From the NCBI RefSeq assembly GCF_009758415.1, contig NZ_WQRF01000004.1, positions 1-64,000 on the forward strand: DNA of 64,000 nucleotides, read 5' to 3'. Source of the stretch: Devosia marina (GTDB lineage: Bacteria; Pseudomonadota; Alphaproteobacteria; Rhizobiales; Devosiaceae). How positions within the stretch are numbered: position 1 is the first letter of the stretch; each line of letters starts with the position of its first letter. Below the pieces are notes generated by a model. That model was not told where the DNA came from. It made no database searches and saw only the letters and a program-made list of their open reading frames with translations. Below, in pieces: positions 16,658 to 25,462 of the stretch. The translations under genes and the position numbers were made by a program.

Positions 16658-17203
16658 TTAGAAAACCCGGTCGCCCTGTTCGTCCATATAGGCCATTTCC
16701 TCGGCCGTGCTGTCCCGCCCCAGCGCCTTGTTGCGGAAAGGAAAGCGGCCAAAGCGGGCGATGGTCTCGCGGTGCTTGACCATGTAGCCGAGCGCATCTT
16801 CGTTGCCGAAGTTCTCGAACAGCCGAACGCCCTCGTCCTGCATGGCCAGAGATTCAGCGTGCATGAATGGCATGTAGATGAAATAGGCCCAATCATGCGG
16901 AAGCGCCATGTCATGACCACCGGAGATGGCTTCCTGCGCCAGGACAAGTGCCATCTTGTCCTGCGCGAACGCTTCGGCGCTGCCGCGATGCAGCTGGCGG
17001 GAGAACTGATCGAGCACCACGATCTCGGCGAGGCGCCCTTCGGGCGTTTCGCGCCAGGCCCAGGCCTCGCCCCGCGCGACCTGGGGATGGAGATCGGCGA
17101 AGCGATCCGCGAGGGCGGCGTCGAATTCCGGCTTGCCGCCGAACCAATCGTCCCGCCCGTGTTCGACGAACCAGAAATCGATGACGTCCTGATAAGATTG
17201 CAT
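16658..17203 (-). CDS. DUF924 family protein
   Basis: A 181-residue cytosolic helical protein of the DUF924 family, function unknown. Family landmarks: the opening VIDFWF, WFGGKPEFDAALADRF, IVVLDQFSRQLHRG, and HDWAYFIYMPFMHAE followed by KHRETIARFGRFPFRNKALGR. The ATG at 17203 has AGGAG five bases upstream and begins MQSYQDVIDFWF; an upstream in-frame ATG adds ten residues without a better site. Transcribed in the same direction as the VOC gene but separated by a stem-loop. Confidence 0.87.
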   Translation of the reverse strand: MQSYQDVIDFWFVEHGRDDWFGGKPEFDAALADRFADLHPQVARGEAWAWRETPEGRLAEIVVLDQFSRQLHRGSAEAFAQDKMALVLAQEAISGGHDMALPHDWAYFIYMPFMHAESLAMQDEGVRLFENFGNEDALGYMVKHRETIARFGRFPFRNKALGRDSTAEEMAYMDEQGDRVF

Positions 17204-17264
17204 GCGGCGCTCCTGTGGTCTGTTGGATGACACATCACCCTGGCCTTGGATCGCAGGGGCAGCA

Positions 17265-17285
17265 CCCCCGGGTCAAGTCCGGGGG
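17265..17285 (-). repeat. stem-loop between the VOC and DUF924 genes
   Basis: CCCCCGG (17265-17271) pairs perfectly with CCGGGGG (17279-17285) around GTCAAGT. It lies 27 bases after the VOC stop on the minus strand and may end that transcript, though no T-run follows. Confidence 0.5.
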
Positions 17286-17311
17286 CGCTTTGGCATTGCG
17301 CGCCCTCAGGA

Positions 17312-18235
17312 TCAGGCCGCCAGTTCGAGCCGGATGCGATTGCCGGAGGGGTCGCGGGTTTCGACATCGTTGCCGATGACGTCGAGCGGTGCCCCTGCCC
17401 GCTCCAACCGCTCCTTGAGAGCCGCCAGGCTCTCGGCGTCGGGCAGCACAATGGTGAACCAGCGCAGGCCCGCGCTGCCGGCCGGGGGCAGGCCGGCATT
17501 GGGGCCGGACCAGACATTGAAGGCCAGGGTATGGGGCATGTAGTCGAGCCCCACATCGCCCATGCCGAAGGACTGGATCAAGAGGAACCCGGCAAAGCCG
17601 AGCACGTCGCGATAAAATTCCATTGCCACGTTGAGGTCATTCACGTGCACATGGACATGGCCGATGCGGGTACCCGCCGGCATGCGTGACGCCAAGACCG
17701 GGTTCTCACCGAGTTCGCCCAGCAGGCCATCGAGATCGATGGGATCGCGGCCCGAATGGGGTTTTCCCTCGGTGGTGACCGCATAGGTTTGCCCCTTGTC
17801 AGGATCGCCCAGGGTGCCGCGCCAGGGGGTTTCGAAGGTGATCTCGATGCCGTTGCCGTCCAGATCCCAAAGGTAGATGGCTTCGGAGACCAGATGGTCG
17901 GTCGGCGAAATGCGGACATTGCGCTGCAAGGCGCGCACCGCCACCTGTGCCAGATCAGCGCGCGTGGGCACGTGGATGGCGACGTGGTAAAGGCCGATGG
18001 TGCGCGGGGTCACCGGGCGGGTGGCGCCGGTTTCGAGCACGATCAGCACCTTGCCGCCGGCACCCATGGACAGGGCGTTGCCGTCTTCGGAGATGAGGTC
18101 GAGCCCAACGACATCCTGCCAGATGGTCAGCGCTTTTTGCCGCTCGGTGACAGCGATGTGGACCGGCCCGAGCGTCGTGCTGAGCGGCAGGATGGGTTTG
18201 GAGCGAACATTGGTCTGGATGGATGTGTCGATCAT
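17312..18235 (-). CDS. VOC-family (glyoxalase/extradiol dioxygenase-like) protein, two domains
   Basis: A 307-residue protein with two vicinal-oxygen-chelate modules, like the CatE catechol 2,3-dioxygenase group. The first module has LGPVHIAVT and the metal-ligand segment NGIEITFETPW; the second has IGHVHVHVNDL and ends SGNRIRLELAA. His in HIAVT, His in HVHV and the Glu residues of the two last strands are the expected metal ligands. The substrate cannot be read from sequence. A perfect AGGAGG lies six bases upstream of the ATG at 18235, so a longer frame is rejected. Divergent from the DNA glycosylase gene. Confidence 0.85.
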   Translation of the reverse strand: MIDTSIQTNVRSKPILPLSTTLGPVHIAVTERQKALTIWQDVVGLDLISEDGNALSMGAGGKVLIVLETGATRPVTPRTIGLYHVAIHVPTRADLAQVAVRALQRNVRISPTDHLVSEAIYLWDLDGNGIEITFETPWRGTLGDPDKGQTYAVTTEGKPHSGRDPIDLDGLLGELGENPVLASRMPAGTRIGHVHVHVNDLNVAMEFYRDVLGFAGFLLIQSFGMGDVGLDYMPHTLAFNVWSGPNAGLPPAGSAGLRWFTIVLPDAESLAALKERLERAGAPLDVIGNDVETRDPSGNRIRLELAA

Positions 18236-18406
18236 TTCGACCTCCTGAATACTCTGTGACCCCAGAGATAGCGCGCGGAGACGTTCCGACAAAGAGAACC
18301 ACACCGAAGGCATTGTTCGTCAAACCGTGCCAATGGGCTGGTCTTGGCGGCAGGGCAGTCGCGTGGTCTAAGTCCGGTATTGCAAGGAGGCGAGGCGGCA
18401 GAGGCC

Positions 18407-18973
18407 ATGCTGGAAAAAAGCTTCTTTGACCGGCCGGTGCTGGAAGTGGCGCGGGAGATCATCGGCGCGACACTGCTGTTCGACGGCGTTGGCGGGTCTG
18501 TTGTCGAGGTGGAAGCCTATGACGAGACGGACCCGGCCTCGCATAGTTTTCGCGGGCCGACGCTGCGCAATAGAGTGATGTTCGGGCCGCCGGGGCATGC
18601 CTATGTCTACAAGATCTACGGCATTCACTATTGCCTCAATTTCGTCTGCCGGCCGGGCAGCGCGATCCTGATCCGGGCGCTTGAGCCGGTTCGGGGTCTC
18701 GAAACCATGCGCGCGCGGCGCGGTGGGTTGGCGGACCGGCAATTGTGCTCGGGGCCGGGCAAGCTGGCCCAGGCGCTGGGGATCGATCTAAGACATGACG
18801 GGCTGGGGCTGGATGTACCGCCGTTTGGGTTAAGAGCCGCTGACGCGGCGCATCCCATTGCGACCGGTCCACGCATCGGGACCACCAAGGGCGCGGAGAC
18901 GCCGTGGCGCTTTGTGCTGGCCGGTTCGCGCTATCTCAGCCGGCCCCTGCCCAAGGTGCAGCCCGATTTGTGA
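18407..18973 (+). CDS. DNA-3-methyladenine glycosylase (AAG/Mpg type)
   Basis: A 188-residue base-excision repair glycosylase that removes 3-methyladenine and related alkylated bases. Signature segments: SVVEVEAYDETDPASHSFRG (with the catalytic Glu in EVEAY), RNRVMFGPPGHAYVYKIYGIHYCLNFVC, and CSGPGKLAQALGI. The length fits the bacterial AAG family. ATG 18407 starts MLEKSFFDRP, the family-like beginning. AAGGAGG lies 17 bases upstream, a little far; AGAGG is nearer. Confidence 0.9.
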   Translation: MLEKSFFDRPVLEVAREIIGATLLFDGVGGSVVEVEAYDETDPASHSFRGPTLRNRVMFGPPGHAYVYKIYGIHYCLNFVCRPGSAILIRALEPVRGLETMRARRGGLADRQLCSGPGKLAQALGIDLRHDGLGLDVPPFGLRAADAAHPIATGPRIGTTKGAETPWRFVLAGSRYLSRPLPKVQPDL

Positions 18974-19157
18974 TCGGCGCCGGGGCAACCGCTTCCCAAC
19001 GGCCTCGTTTTGGGTGCAGGCCGGCGCGCGTCAACCGGACACGGCGATAAAGGGCCTTTGGTGCGGTTTTTCCGGTTTCCCGCATCAGTCAGTTCAAGCT
19101 GACACAGGCCTTTGTCCCGCCCGCGCCGGCCAGCGAACACAAACGCAGGAGGGGATC

Positions 19158-19475
19158 ATGCCCCGCGGTGACAAGAGCGCCTATACCGACAAGCAAAAGC
19201 GCAAGGCCGAGCATATCGAAGAAAGCTACGAAGACCGCGGCGTCTCCCACGAGGAAGCCGAGCGGCGGGCCTGGGCGACTGTGAACAAGGACGATGGAGG
19301 CGGCAACAAGTCCGGCTCGGGCCGCGGCACGCATACTGACAATCCGGCCGCGCACAAGGGCGGCAAGAAAGGTGGCGAGGCGTCAGCCAACCGCCCAGCA
19401 TCGGAGCGATCCGCATCGGCCAAGAAGGCCGCGGAAACCCGCAAGCGCCACCAAGAGCAGAACGCGCGTCACTAG
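19158..19475 (+). CDS. small basic low-complexity protein, stress or plasmid-stabilisation type
   Basis: A 105-residue hydrophilic protein rich in Lys, Gly, Ser and Arg. The N-terminal half (DKQKRKAEHIEESYEDRG, AERRAWATVNK) is a conserved block found in small proteins often labelled plasmid stabilisation protein in Hyphomicrobiales; the C-terminal half is disordered. AGGAGG sits four bases before the ATG. The stop TAG at 19473 overlaps the ribosome site of the next SDR gene, so the two are translationally linked. Function not established; context suggests general stress. Confidence 0.8.
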   Translation: MPRGDKSAYTDKQKRKAEHIEESYEDRGVSHEEAERRAWATVNKDDGGGNKSGSGRGTHTDNPAAHKGGKKGGEASANRPASERSASAKKAAETRKRHQEQNARH

Positions 19476-19485
19476 GAGAACGATC

Positions 19486-20349
19486 ATGGCCGGATCAACC
19501 GCCGAGACGATAAACCCGCCCCAGATGCAGGATCATCAGCCGGGGCGGGAAACCGAGATGCATCCCAAGCCCGAATACATGCCCAAGTTTCCCGGCAATG
19601 GGCGGCTAAAGGACAAGGTTGCCATCATCACCGGCGGCGACAGCGGCATCGGTCGGGCCTGTGCGGTGCTGTTCGCCCGCGAAGGCGCGGAAGTGGCGCT
19701 GGTCTATCTCGAGGAAACCGAGGACGCGACGATCACGGCGGAAGCGGTGAAGGCGGAGGGCAAGGAAGCCCTGCTGCTGCGCGGCGATGTGGGCAAAAAG
19801 GCCTTTTGCGAAACAGTCGTGAGGCAGGTCGTCGAGACGTTCGGCAAGCTCGATGTGCTGGTCAACAATGCTGCCGAGCAGCATATGGAGACCGCGCTTG
19901 AAGAGATCTCCGAGGAGCAGATGCGGCGGACCTTCGAAACGAATTTCTTCGGCTATATGTTCATGGCACAGGCCGCCCTGCCCCATCTCAAAGAAGGTTC
20001 GGCCATCGTCAACACCACCTCGATCACCGCCTATCGGGGCTCACCGAGCCTTATGGATTATGCCTCGACCAAAGGGGCCATCGTGGCCTTTACCCGATCG
20101 CTTTCGGGCAGCCTTGCCAAGAAGGGTATTCGGGTGAACGCCGTGGCGCCAGGACCGATCTGGACGCCTCTGATCCCGGCGAGCTTTCCGGCCGACAAGG
20201 TCGCCAGGTTCGGTGCCAATCAGCCGCTGGGCCGGCCGGGACAGCCCAATGAGGTGGCGACCAGCCATCTGTTCCTGGCCTCGGACGAGAGCTCGTACAT
20301 GACCGGGCAGGTACTGCACCCCAATGGCGGGGAGATCATCGGGGGGTAG
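19486..20349 (+). CDS. SDR-family oxidoreductase (general-stress/YhdF type)
   Basis: A 287-residue short-chain dehydrogenase. The Rossmann loop ITGGDSGIGRA lies near residue 45, NNAAEQ near 125, the catalytic Ser in TTSITAY and the YASTKGA (YxxxK) pair near 190, and the end has TGQVLHPNGGEIIGG. The long N-terminal extension with QPGRETEMHPKPEY is typical of the YhdF/GSP39 subgroup, which is induced by general stress; the substrate is unknown. AGGAG lies seven bases upstream and overlaps the previous stop. Confidence 0.88.
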   Translation: MAGSTAETINPPQMQDHQPGRETEMHPKPEYMPKFPGNGRLKDKVAIITGGDSGIGRACAVLFAREGAEVALVYLEETEDATITAEAVKAEGKEALLLRGDVGKKAFCETVVRQVVETFGKLDVLVNNAAEQHMETALEEISEEQMRRTFETNFFGYMFMAQAALPHLKEGSAIVNTTSITAYRGSPSLMDYASTKGAIVAFTRSLSGSLAKKGIRVNAVAPGPIWTPLIPASFPADKVARFGANQPLGRPGQPNEVATSHLFLASDESSYMTGQVLHPNGGEIIGG

Positions 20350-20408
20350 TTCTGAAATCCAGCGGCTCGCCGGTTGCCCTGCCCGCGACTGCGTGATTCA
20401 AGAGACGC

Positions 20409-22256
20409 GTGGAAGCCATTGAGTCTATCGACCTGTTCTCGCCCCAGCGCCATGAGCGGCCCAGCCCGCTTGCGGTGCTGCGCGATATATTCGGGCACAA
20501 GGCATTGCGCGGGCAGCAGGCCGATGTGATCGAACATGTGGCCGAGGGCGGCGACGCAGTCGTGCTGTTTCCGACCGGCGCCGGCAAGTCGATGTGCTAC
20601 CAGATCCCGGCCATTTGCCGGCCCGGCGTCGGTATCGTTATTTCGCCGCTGATTGCCTTGATGCGCGACCAGGTGGAGGCGCTGAAGCAGGCCGGCGTGG
20701 CCGCAGCGGCGCTCAATTCCTCGTTGAGCCAGGAGGAGGCAAGCGAAGTTCGCCGGCAATTGCGGCGCGGCGAACTGGATCTGCTCTATGTGGCGCCCGA
20801 GCGGGTGGCGACGCCAGGTTTCGCCAATATGCTGGCCGATACGCAGATCGCGCTGTTCGCCATTGATGAGGCCCATTGCGTGAGCCAGTGGGGGCATGAT
20901 TTCCGGCCCGAATATCGCGAACTGATCCACCTGGTGGAACTGTTTCCCGGGGTGCCGCGCATTGCGCTGACCGCCACCGCCGACCCCACAACGCGGGAAG
21001 ACATTGTCGAGCGGCTGGGGCTGGAACAGGCCGAGGTGTTCACCACCAGTTTCGACCGGCCCAATATTTCCTATTCCATTGTCGAGCGGGAAAAGCCGCG
21101 CGAGCAGCTTTTGGACTTCCTGGCCGGGCACAAGGGTTCGAGCGGCATTGTCTATTGTCTGAGCCGCGCCAAGGTGGAGGACATTGCCGACTGGTTGAGC
21201 AATAAGGGCATCCGCGCCCTGCCCTATCACGCCGGGATGAGTGCCGATCTGCGATCGGCCAACCAGGATGCGTTCCTCAAGGACGAAGGGCTGTGCCTGG
21301 TGGCGACGGTGGCCTTCGGCATGGGGATCGACAAGCCCGATGTGCGTTATGTGGCACATATGGATCTGCCGGCCTCCATTGAAGCCTATTACCAGGAGAC
21401 CGGCCGCGCCGGACGAGACGGGCAGCCCGCCGATGCCTGGATGAGCTATGGCATGGCCGATGTGGTGCAGCGCCGGCGCATGATCGATGAGGGCAATGCG
21501 CCCGACGAGGTCAAACGGGTCGAGCATGGCAAGCTCAATGCTTTACTCGGAGTCTGCGAGACTGCCTCGTGCCGGCGGCAGGCCATTCTGGCACATTTCG
21601 GAGAAACCTATCCGCAGGCTTGTGGCAATTGCGATACCTGCCGCTCACCGGTGGAGAGCTGGGACGGCACCGACGCGGCGATCAAGGCGATGGCTGCCAT
21701 CTACCGCACCGGCATGCGCTTTGGCGCCGCCCATGTGATCGATGTACTGGTGGGCAAGGAGACCGAGAAGGTTACCCGTTTCGGTCATCAGCACCAGAAG
21801 GTCTTCGGGCAGGGCAAGGAGTTGGACGCGCGGGCCTGGCAATCGGTGTTGCGGCAATTAACGGCGATGGGGCTGATCGTGGTTGACCACGCCAATCATG
21901 GCGCGCTGACGCTGAGCGAAGCGGCACATTCGGTGTTCAAGCGCGAACGCAATGTGACCCTGCGCAAGGACCGGCCGAAAAAGTCGGTCGAAGTGCGCCG
22001 CTCGCTGGCACGGTCGGTGGATGTGCCCGAGCATGCCAAGCCGCTATTCGAAGCGTTGCGGGAGGCGCGTTTGCGGCTGGCCAAGGCACAGGGCGTGCCG
22101 CCCTATGTGATCTTCCATGACGCGACGCTGAAAGCCATGGCGCTGGCGCAACCCCAACACCCGCATGATCTGCTGAACCTGCCGGGCGTCGGACAGGGGA
22201 AGCTGGACAGGTATGGCGAGGAGTTTTTGGCTGTGGTGCGGGGATTTGAGGGGTAA
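20409..22256 (+). CDS. recQ: ATP-dependent DNA helicase RecQ
   Basis: RecQ (615 aa), a 3'-5' DNA helicase of recombination and fork repair. Helicase motifs: Walker A FPTGAGKSMCYQ, DEAH box IDEAHCVSQWGHDFRPEY, and motif VI YYQETGRAGRDG. The RQC zinc site is intact (CETASC, then CGNCDTC), and an HRDC domain ends the protein (EALREARLRLAKAQGVPPYVIFHD). The start is GTG at 20409 with a weak ribosome site; no better in-frame start is visible. Confidence 0.95.
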   Translation: MEAIESIDLFSPQRHERPSPLAVLRDIFGHKALRGQQADVIEHVAEGGDAVVLFPTGAGKSMCYQIPAICRPGVGIVISPLIALMRDQVEALKQAGVAAAALNSSLSQEEASEVRRQLRRGELDLLYVAPERVATPGFANMLADTQIALFAIDEAHCVSQWGHDFRPEYRELIHLVELFPGVPRIALTATADPTTREDIVERLGLEQAEVFTTSFDRPNISYSIVEREKPREQLLDFLAGHKGSSGIVYCLSRAKVEDIADWLSNKGIRALPYHAGMSADLRSANQDAFLKDEGLCLVATVAFGMGIDKPDVRYVAHMDLPASIEAYYQETGRAGRDGQPADAWMSYGMADVVQRRRMIDEGNAPDEVKRVEHGKLNALLGVCETASCRRQAILAHFGETYPQACGNCDTCRSPVESWDGTDAAIKAMAAIYRTGMRFGAAHVIDVLVGKETEKVTRFGHQHQKVFGQGKELDARAWQSVLRQLTAMGLIVVDHANHGALTLSEAAHSVFKRERNVTLRKDRPKKSVEVRRSLARSVDVPEHAKPLFEALREARLRLAKAQGVPPYVIFHDATLKAMALAQPQHPHDLLNLPGVGQGKLDRYGEEFLAVVRGFEG

Positions 22257-22368
22257 GATTGTTTGGGCAACGCGCTTACCATCCGGGCGCAGCCCTCAAG
22301 GCCTTCTCTTCTCAGATTGCTCTACTGGAGCAACCTGCTCTTCGGGCTGGCTTTACGCCCCCTCATTC

Positions 22369-22484
22369 GGCGCTGCGCGCCACCTTCTCCCCGAGAGGGA
22401 GAAGAACAAGAGCGTACACGATGCTGTTTCCTCTCCCTCTCGGGGAGAGGTGGCCGAAGCGAAGCGTAGGTCGGTGAGGGGGAT
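22369..22484. repeat. palindromic intergenic repeat between recQ and the DUF1624 gene
   Basis: Two opposed palindromes, CACCTTCTCCCCGAGAGGGA... and CTCTCCCTCTCGGGGAGAGG, can fold separately or with each other. Same GC-rich class as repeats near 12.4, 23.5, 38.5, 40.7, 42.9, 53.2 and 56.2 kb. Its right end supplies the purine-rich ribosome site of the next gene. Confidence 0.6.
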
Positions 22485-22487
22485 GAG

Positions 22488-23468
22488 TTGAGCGATACAT
22501 TCACTGTGAAACGCCCCCGCCTGCCGGTCATCGACATCGCCCGCGGCGTCGCGATCATCGCGATGGTGTTTTACCATTTGTGCTGGGATCTGGCGTTCTA
22601 CCGCTTCATACCCGTCGATGTCGGGTTCGACCCCGGCTGGGTGTTCTTTGCGCGCACGATCCTGTTTGCCTTCATGTTTCTGGTCGGTGTCGGCCTGGTG
22701 CTGGGGCACGGGGATGGCGTGCGTTGGCGCAGCTTCTGGCGACGCTGGTTGTTTGTGGTGGGCGGCGCAGCGTTGATCACCATCGGCACCTGGTTCGCCT
22801 TCCCCGACAGCTTTGTTTATTTCGGTGTGTTGCACGCCATTGCGCTGACCAGTGTTCTGGCCCTGCCCTTTCTGTTCACCCCGCTCTGGCTGACTGGGCT
22901 TGTCGCCACCGCAGTGATCGGGCTGCATTTTGGCTTTGCCGATCCGCTCTACAACCAGAAAGTGTTTTCCTGGATCGGGTTCTGGGTGGTGCCGCCGCCG
23001 ACCAATGATCTGGTGCCGGTATTTCCCTGGTTCGGGGTGGTGCTTCTGGGTGTGCTGACCATGCGGCTGGTGCGGGGTAGCGCCGTTGAACTTTGGATGG
23101 CGGCGATCCAGCCGCGCCATGGGGCGGCGCGGGTGCTTGGCTGGATGGGGCGATGGAGCCTGGTGATTTATCTGGTGCACCAGCCGCTGCTGCTGGCGGT
23201 CATCATGCCGCTCTCCTTTGTCATGGGGACGCAGGAGGCCAGTCGGGACATGGAGTTTCTCAATTCCTGCCAGATGAGCTGCGAGGAGAGTGGCACGACA
23301 GCGGCGCTCTGCGCCATTTATTGCCAATGCGGGCTTGAAGGCGTGAAGCGGGATGATCTCTGGGAGCCGGTGTTCAGCGGACTGGTGTCGGCCGAGGATC
23401 AGGCCAAGCTCGATGCCAATAACCGGCAGTGCTCGGCGCTGATCTATCCGGAACTGGAGGCCGAGTAG
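22488..23468 (+). CDS. DUF1624 / heparan-alpha-glucosaminide N-acetyltransferase-like membrane protein
   Basis: A 326-residue multipass membrane protein with seven or more helices. It opens with RLPVIDIARGVAIIAMVFYHLCWDL, the signature of DUF1624, related to acyltransferases that move acyl groups across membranes. The C-terminal 75 residues are soluble and hold five cysteines (CQMSCEES, CAIYCQC), possibly disulfides or a metal site. The start is TTG at 22488, with GAGGGGG seven bases upstream; that site lies at the end of a palindromic repeat. The acyl acceptor is unknown. Confidence 0.82.
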   Translation: MSDTFTVKRPRLPVIDIARGVAIIAMVFYHLCWDLAFYRFIPVDVGFDPGWVFFARTILFAFMFLVGVGLVLGHGDGVRWRSFWRRWLFVVGGAALITIGTWFAFPDSFVYFGVLHAIALTSVLALPFLFTPLWLTGLVATAVIGLHFGFADPLYNQKVFSWIGFWVVPPPTNDLVPVFPWFGVVLLGVLTMRLVRGSAVELWMAAIQPRHGAARVLGWMGRWSLVIYLVHQPLLLAVIMPLSFVMGTQEASRDMEFLNSCQMSCEESGTTAALCAIYCQCGLEGVKRDDLWEPVFSGLVSAEDQAKLDANNRQCSALIYPELEAE

Positions 23469-23494
23469 CCGGCTCAGGGCAGCTCTTGGCCGAG

Positions 23495-23533
23495 AACACC
23501 CCTCCCCAACCTCCCCGTCAAGGGGAGGGTGTT
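23495..23533. repeat. palindromic repeat between convergent genes
   Basis: CCTCCCC-GTCAA-GGGGAGG (23510-23528) inside AACACC...GGTGTT arms. It lies between the converging DUF1624 and ABC exporter genes and may end both transcripts. Confidence 0.55.
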
Positions 23534-23566
23534 GCACCACGTGCCTTGTGAGGCCGGCGGTTAGTC

Positions 23567-25462
23567 TTAGGTGCTCGATTCTCTGGCGTTGGCCCCGGCG
23601 ACCATTTCGTCGGGAATGTCGTCGAAGCTGGCGTAGTTCATGTTGTAGAGCTTTGAATAGAGCCCGCCCAGTTCCATGAGCTGGTCGTGATTGCCCTCTT
23701 CGATCTTCTCGCCATTTTGCAGCACGATGATACGGTCGGCCCCGCGAATGGTGGCCAGGCGGTGGGCGATGACCATGCCGGTGCGGCCCTTGAGGAGAAT
23801 TTCCAGCGCCTTCTGGATCTGCCGCTCGGTATAGCTGTCGATATTGGCAGTGGCCTCGTCGAGCACCAGGATCTTGGCGTCGGCAACTAGGGCGCGGGCG
23901 AAGCTGAGAAGCTGGCGCTGGCCGAGCGAAAGATTGGAACCGCGCTGCTCGAGCATGGTGTCATAGCCATTGGCGAAACGATCGATGAAATCGTGCGCGC
24001 CCACGGCCTTGGCAGCGGCAATGACGTCCTCGCGGGTGGCTGAGGCCTTGTTGTAGCGGATGTTCTCAAAGATGGTGCCGGTGAACAGGAACGGCTCCTG
24101 GAGGACCATGGCCACCTGTTCGCCCAGGCTCTCCTGCGTGACATCGCGCACATCGTGACCGCCGACGATGACCGCGCCGTCCTGGACTTCATAGAAGCGG
24201 TGAACCAACGCCATTGCCGATGTCTTGCCCGAACCGGTGGGGCCGATGACCGCGACGGTCTCGCCGGGATTGACCTTGAAGGAGACGTTCTTGAGCACCG
24301 GGCGCTTCGGATCGTAGCCGAAAACGACGTTCCTGAACTCGACCGAACCATCCATCTCGCCGGTCAGCACCTTGGCGTCCGGCTTGTCCTCGATCACCGT
24401 GGGCAGATCGAGCACTTCGGTGATGCGGCGGCCCGAGGTCATGGCGCGCTGCATGATGGAATATTGCATGGTGAGCGAACGGATCGGGTCGAAGAAGCGC
24501 TGCACATAAAACAGGAACGCCACGACGACGCCCACCTGCAGCGCGCCGTTGAGCACCATGGCGCCGCCGACCACGACAACCGTCGCCATGGAAATGCCGG
24601 TGAGCGTATCGACGATGGGCACCATGACCTGGGCGAATTTGGAGCCGGTGAGCTGGGTGCGCAGGTTCTGGTAGGCCTTGTCGTCATAGAGATCGAAATT
24701 GACCTTCTGGCGATCCAGGTTCTGCACCGTGCGCACGCCATTGATACCTTCGGCCATGGCGCCGGCGGTCAATGAATTGGTTTCGTGCGCGGCCCAGAAG
24801 GCGCGCTTGGCCGGGGGCAGCCAGAAGATGCGGATGATGAACAGCACCGGCATGGTGATGAGGGTCACCAGCCCGAGCCAGGGATCGAGGCTGAGCAGCA
24901 CGGCGACGATGCCGAACAACAGGACCAGGTCGCCGACGGAAATGACCGAGGTTTCGAGAAATTCCTGCATGGCACTGACATCGCCCTGCAGACGGCTCAT
25001 CAGACGGCCGACTTCGGTGCGGTCCATATAGCTGAGAGACACGCGCTGGAGCTGGGCGAACATGGCCCGGCGCATGTCGAACAGCACATGTTCGGCGACC
25101 TGCCCAACCTGGGTTTCCTGCACCCAGGAGGCGCCGAAATTGAACAGTACCGCGATGGCGAAGGCGCCCACGGCCCAGAGCAGATTGTTCGGATCGCCGC
25201 CGGCAACGAGCGCGGTGTCGATGGCATTGCCGATGATGAGCGGAATGGCCAATTGCGTGCCGGTGAAAATCAGCACGGCAGCGACGGCGAGGTAGATCTT
25301 GAGGCGGTAGGGCTTCACATAGGCCCAGATACGCCGGACCGTCTTGGGGTCATAGGCCTTGCCGAAAACCTCTTCCTCGATGCGGTGACTGCCCACCGAG
25401 GCGCGGGGCGGACGCTGGCCGGGGAAGGCGGCGACTTCGCTTTCGTCATCAACGACGCTCAT
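23567..25462 (-). CDS. ABC exporter subunit with the canonical catalytic site
   Basis: A 631-residue fused permease-ATPase. Membrane helices span about 55-340 (LAVAAVLIFTGTQLAIPLIIG, LVLLFGIVAVLLSLDPWLGL and others). The ATPase domain has Walker A GPTGSGKT, a non-standard signature LSLGQRQLLSFARAL, and Walker B ILVLDEATANID with the catalytic Glu. Its start ATG overlaps the stop of the upstream ABC gene by four bases (ATGA), so the two are translationally coupled and almost certainly form a heterodimer. The substrate is unknown. Confidence 0.9.
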   Translation of the reverse strand: MSVVDDESEVAAFPGQRPPRASVGSHRIEEEVFGKAYDPKTVRRIWAYVKPYRLKIYLAVAAVLIFTGTQLAIPLIIGNAIDTALVAGGDPNNLLWAVGAFAIAVLFNFGASWVQETQVGQVAEHVLFDMRRAMFAQLQRVSLSYMDRTEVGRLMSRLQGDVSAMQEFLETSVISVGDLVLLFGIVAVLLSLDPWLGLVTLITMPVLFIIRIFWLPPAKRAFWAAHETNSLTAGAMAEGINGVRTVQNLDRQKVNFDLYDDKAYQNLRTQLTGSKFAQVMVPIVDTLTGISMATVVVVGGAMVLNGALQVGVVVAFLFYVQRFFDPIRSLTMQYSIMQRAMTSGRRITEVLDLPTVIEDKPDAKVLTGEMDGSVEFRNVVFGYDPKRPVLKNVSFKVNPGETVAVIGPTGSGKTSAMALVHRFYEVQDGAVIVGGHDVRDVTQESLGEQVAMVLQEPFLFTGTIFENIRYNKASATREDVIAAAKAVGAHDFIDRFANGYDTMLEQRGSNLSLGQRQLLSFARALVADAKILVLDEATANIDSYTERQIQKALEILLKGRTGMVIAHRLATIRGADRIIVLQNGEKIEEGNHDQLMELGGLYSKLYNMNYASFDDIPDEMVAGANARESST

